Shown here: positions 4,034 to 6,139 of the stretch, in pieces
How positions within the stretch are numbered: position 1 is the first letter of the stretch
Layout of the letters: every line of letters starts with the position of its first letter
NCBI GenBank assembly: GCA_019419645.1
Contig: DXZN01000080.1
Location: 1 to 6,139 of the forward strand
DNA: 6,139 bases
Source of the DNA: Collinsella sp.
GTDB taxonomy: Bacteria > Actinomycetota > Coriobacteriia > Coriobacteriales > Coriobacteriaceae
Direction: 5' to 3'
The notes under the pieces: generated by a model
What the model was told of the DNA's origin: nothing
The model's input: the letters and a program-made list of their open reading frames with translations, nothing else
The model's database searches: none
Translations under genes and position numbers: made by a program

Positions 4034-5893
4034 CTACTCCTCGCCCTCGAGCTTCTCGCTCGCCTCGAGCCACGCCATCTCCAACTCGTCCATGGCGGCG
4101 TGGGCCTCGTCGATCTTTGCCTGCTGCTCGCCCAGCGCCGTGTAGTTGGTGGGATCGACCTGGGCCATTGCTGCCTCGGCCTCCTCAACGCGGGCGCGCT
4201 GCGTCTCCATTTTGCGCTCGAGCGAGCTCACCTCGCGGCGAAGCTTCTGGCGTTCGGCGTTGGAAAGGCCATTGGGCTGGCCGCTCGACTTGGGCTTTTC
4301 GGCCGCAGCCGCCGCGGCACCGGTGTCAAACGTGCCGGTCTTGGCGCTCGGCGCACCCACGGGCTCGCCCTCGGCGGTAGCGTTGCACAGGCGCAGGTAC
4401 TGGTCCACGCCGCCGGGCATATGCGTCAGGTGGCCGTCGAGCAGCGCCCACTGCTGGTCGGTCACGCGCTCCATCAAGAAGCGGTCGTGCGTCACCAGGA
4501 TCAGCGTGCCGGGCCAGCCGTCGAGCAGGTCCTCGACAATCGCGAGCATGTCGGTATCCAGGTCGTTGCCGGGCTCGTCCAGGATAAGCACGTTGGGCTC
4601 GTCCAGGATCGTCAGCAGCAGCGACAGGCGACGGCGCTGGCCGCCCGAAAGATCGCCGATGCGACTCCAGAGCTGCTGTGTCGTAAAGCCCAGGCGCTCG
4701 CAAAGCTTCTCGGGCGAAGTCTCCTTGCCGTCGATGACGTAGTACTTCTTATAGTTGCCGAGCACCTCGCGGATCGTGTCACCCATGTAGGGCTCGAGTT
4801 CCTCGAGCTGCTGCGACAGAACGCCAAAGCGCACCGTCTGGCCAATCTTCACACGGCCGCGCGTGGGCTCAATCTTGCCCTGGATCACGTCGAGCAAGGT
4901 CGACTTGCCGGCGCCGTTCTCGCCCAAAAGACCATAGCGGTCGCCCGCGCCGATGAGCCAGGTCACATCGGTGAGCACCTGCTTGGGCGCACCATCGGTA
5001 TCCGCATAGCCGGCATCCACGTCGATGACATCGATGACCTGCTTGCCTAGGCGGCTCACGGCAAGGCGCTTGAGCTCCAGCTCGTCACGCACGGGCGGTA
5101 CGTCGGCGATCAGCTCGCGAGCAGCCTCAACGCGAAACTTGGGCTTGGTGGAACGCGCCTGGGCGCCGCGGCTCAGCCACGCGAGCTCCTTGCGCGCCAT
5201 GTTGCGACGGCGCTCCTCGGTAACGGCGGCCATGCGGTCGCGCTCCACGCGCTGCAGGATATATGCCGAGTAGCCGCCCTCGAAGGGATCTACCTGGCCG
5301 TCGTGGACCTCCCACATGCTGGTGCAGACCTCGTCCAAGAACCAGCGGTCGTGCGTGACCACGAGCATGGCGCCCTGGCCGCGCTGCCAGCGGGCCTTTA
5401 AGTGACGCGCAAGCCAGTTGATGGTGCGCATGTCCAGGTGGTTGGTGGGCTCGTCGAGCATGAGCACGTCGTAGTCGCCGATCAGCAGGCGCGCGAGGTC
5501 CACGCGACGGCGCTGACCGCCCGAGAGCTCGCCCACCATGCCCTCCCAGGGTACATCGCTGATGAGGCCGGCGAGGATCTGGCGCGTACGCGGACTCGAC
5601 GCCCACTCATACTCGGGCGTGTCGCCCACGACGGCATGATGCACGGTGTCGGTATCGACCAGGTTATCCTTTTGGCCGAGCAATCCAATCGTCGTGTCGC
5701 GGCGGTGCGTCACGCGGCCGTCGTCGGGCTCCAACGTGCCGGCGAGCACGCTCAGCAGCGTCGACTTACCGTCGCCGTTTTTACCGACAATACCAATACG
5801 GTCGCCCTCGCCCACGCCGAGCGTAACGCTATCGAAAATATGCTTGGTGGGAAACTCTAGGCTGACGGAATCGCATCCCAAAAGAATCGCCAT
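4034..5893 (-). CDS. uup: ABC-F family ATPase, Uup type
   Basis: This 619-residue soluble protein has two nucleotide-binding domains and no membrane segments. NBD1 has Walker A GKNGDGKS (37-44), LSGGQ (123-127), D147-EPTNHLD and H181. NBD2 has GENGAGKS (324-331), LSGGQ (415-419), D439-EPGNDLD and H469. The linker (about 210-260) contains WLSRGAQARSTK, similar to the WLRxGxKARxTK of Uup proteins. After an Ala/Gly/Ser/Pro-rich spacer (about 505-540) comes a charged coiled coil (about 545-615), the Uup C-terminal domain that binds branched DNA. ABC-F proteins act on ribosomes; Uup is also tied to DNA-junction handling and transposon excision. Oddities are GDGKS instead of GAGKS in NBD1 and EPG instead of EPT in NBD2. 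An antibiotic-resistance ABC-F is less likely given the NDLD motif and C-terminal domain. The open frame runs 65 codons further upstream, but the start at 5893 has AAGGAG and the family N-terminus MAILLGCDSVSLEF. Confidence 0.9.
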   Translation of the reverse strand: MAILLGCDSVSLEFPTKHIFDSVTLGVGEGDRIGIVGKNGDGKSTLLSVLAGTLEPDDGRVTHRRDTTIGLLGQKDNLVDTDTVHHAVVGDTPEYEWASSPRTRQILAGLISDVPWEGMVGELSGGQRRRVDLARLLIGDYDVLMLDEPTNHLDMRTINWLARHLKARWQRGQGAMLVVTHDRWFLDEVCTSMWEVHDGQVDPFEGGYSAYILQRVERDRMAAVTEERRRNMARKELAWLSRGAQARSTKPKFRVEAARELIADVPPVRDELELKRLAVSRLGKQVIDVIDVDAGYADTDGAPKQVLTDVTWLIGAGDRYGLLGENGAGKSTLLDVIQGKIEPTRGRVKIGQTVRFGVLSQQLEELEPYMGDTIREVLGNYKKYYVIDGKETSPEKLCERLGFTTQQLWSRIGDLSGGQRRRLSLLLTILDEPNVLILDEPGNDLDTDMLAIVEDLLDGWPGTLILVTHDRFLMERVTDQQWALLDGHLTHMPGGVDQYLRLCNATAEGEPVGAPSAKTGTFDTGAAAAAAEKPKSSGQPNGLSNAERQKLRREVSSLERKMETQRARVEEAEAAMAQVDPTNYTALGEQQAKIDEAHAAMDELEMAWLEASEKLEGEE

Positions 5894-5901
5894 ATGCCCT
5901 G

Positions 5902-5907
5902 CTCCTT
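5902..5907 (-). promoter_or_regulatory. Ribosome binding site that fixes the ABC-F start
   Basis: AAGGAG on the minus strand lies eight bases before the ATG at 5893. It decides between this start and the longer open frame to 6088, whose extra 65 codons would run through two hairpins and do not look like ABC-F sequence. Confidence 0.8.
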
Positions 5908-5937
5908 CGTAGAAATTCAACGTTCTCCATGATAGCG

Positions 5938-5978
5938 AAAACCACCACAAAGGGGACGGGCGCCTTCGTGGTGGTTTT
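5938..5978 (-). terminator. Hairpin with T-run in the ABC-F leader; terminator or attenuator
   Basis: AAAACCACCAC (5938-5948) pairs perfectly with GTGGTGGTTTT (5968-5978). After an A-C mismatch, AAGG (5950-5953) pairs with CCTT (5963-5966). Both ends carry four A/T pairs, so it could act in either direction. On the minus strand the stem ends in TTTT 45 bases before the ABC-F start codon. The gene to the right already has its own terminator at 6008-6041, so this second one may be a back-up or may control entry into the ABC-F/HAD operon. No clear promoter was found between the two hairpins. Confidence 0.6.
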
Positions 5979-6003
5979 GGGCAAGCGCACCAGCACACGA
6001 CAC

Positions 6004-6041
6004 AAAAAGGCGGGCCATCTCCCGCAAGAGATGACCCGCCT
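6004..6041 (-). terminator. Rho-independent terminator of the gene entering from the right edge
   Basis: On the minus strand a 14-pair GC-rich stem (6008-6014 with 6035-6041, one mismatch, then 6016-6021 with 6028-6033; loop 6022-6027) runs into TTTTT and then GTGT. It lies 56 bases past the TAG of the partial minus-strand gene at 6097. This is the textbook arrangement. Confidence 0.85.
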
Positions 6042-6052
6042 CTCCAATCAGT

Positions 6053-6078
6053 CCCGCGGCAACCGTGGCCGCCGCGGG
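6053..6078 (-). other. GC-rich hairpin downstream of the partial gene
   Basis: CCCGCGGC (6053-6060) pairs perfectly with GCCGCGGG (6071-6078) around a 10-base loop. It has no T-run and sits between the stop codon of the partial gene and its terminator, so it may stabilise the 3' end of that message. GCATGT (6085-6090) and ACATGC (6105-6110) form another 6-bp inverted repeat that spans the stop codon. Confidence 0.4.
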
Positions 6079-6096
6079 CCTCAAGCATGTCCCGGA

Positions 6097-6139
6097 CTAG
6101 GAGAACATGCCGGTGAGGTAATCATTCAGCCGCTTATCC
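6097..6139 (-). CDS. C-terminal end of an unidentified protein (partial)
   Basis: On the minus strand the frame entering at the right edge reads DKRLNDYLTGMFS and ends in TAG at 6097-6099. Third codon positions are mostly G or C, as in the neighbouring genes, and a strong terminator follows at 6004-6041, so this is probably a real gene end. Thirteen residues are too few to name a family; I do not recognise it. Confidence 0.55.
   Translation of the reverse strand, partial: DKRLNDYLTGMFS

Noticed and set aside
3272..5050. 592-codon open frame on the plus strand
   Set aside because: It lies antisense to the HAD and ABC-F genes, both of which have complete family motifs. Its product is rich in R, A, H and L without domain logic, typical of an antisense shadow in GC-rich DNA.
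5894..6088. 65-residue N-terminal extension of the ABC-F protein
   Set aside because: The extension crosses the upstream gene's terminator and the leader hairpin, has Cys/Trp/Pro/Arg-rich non-family sequence, and the internal ATG at 5893 has a good ribosome site and the usual ABC-F beginning.

Overview
The window is high-GC bacterial DNA with dense genes and strong G/C preference at third codon positions. Gene content and codon habit suggest an actinobacterium, and my best guess is a gut Coriobacteriia of the Collinsella type. That is inference from style; the window has no rRNA or other phylogenetic marker to settle it.

Left part (1-2380, plus strand): a heavy-metal resistance cluster. It opens with the last 14 codons of a gene whose tail fits the zinc-sensing helix of an ArsR/SmtB-family repressor. 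Next comes a free-standing 72-residue HMA metal-binding protein with a DCANC motif. After that is a P1B-type ATPase with a CPC motif, a TM7 lysine and a TM8 aspartate, the pattern of Zn/Cd/Pb exporters. The ATPase lacks its own HMA domain and carries a lysine-rich tail instead. A TATGAGCA-AG-TGTTCATA inverted repeat of ArsR/SmtB operator type lies just before the ATPase, and a small hairpin lies between the HMA gene and that operator. The expected logic is that metal-loaded repressor releases the operator and the ATPase exports the metal, with the HMA protein as soluble metal binder.

Middle (2381-3256): a convergent intergenic region holds a 127-nt palindrome whose outer 28 bp pair perfectly. 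A minus-strand DtxR/MntR-family metalloregulator follows. Its upstream region has two direct repeats, about 31 bp apart, that look like operators. Beyond these lie a clear minus-strand terminator and a small repeat-like hairpin.

Right part (3257-6139, minus strand): a Uup-type ABC-F ATPase is followed six bases later by a Cof-type HAD phosphatase, probably as one operon. The ABC-F leader carries a strong hairpin ending in a T-run 40-odd bases before the start codon. Upstream of that is the terminator and last 13 codons of another minus-strand gene that enters from the right edge.

The window therefore joins two metal-response units (Zn/Cd efflux and a DtxR-like sensor) to a ribosome- or DNA-associated ABC-F/HAD pair. 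I see no convincing undescribed system. The features most worth a second look are the long palindrome, the operator inside the metal cluster, the repeats upstream of the DtxR-like gene, and the ABC-F leader hairpin.
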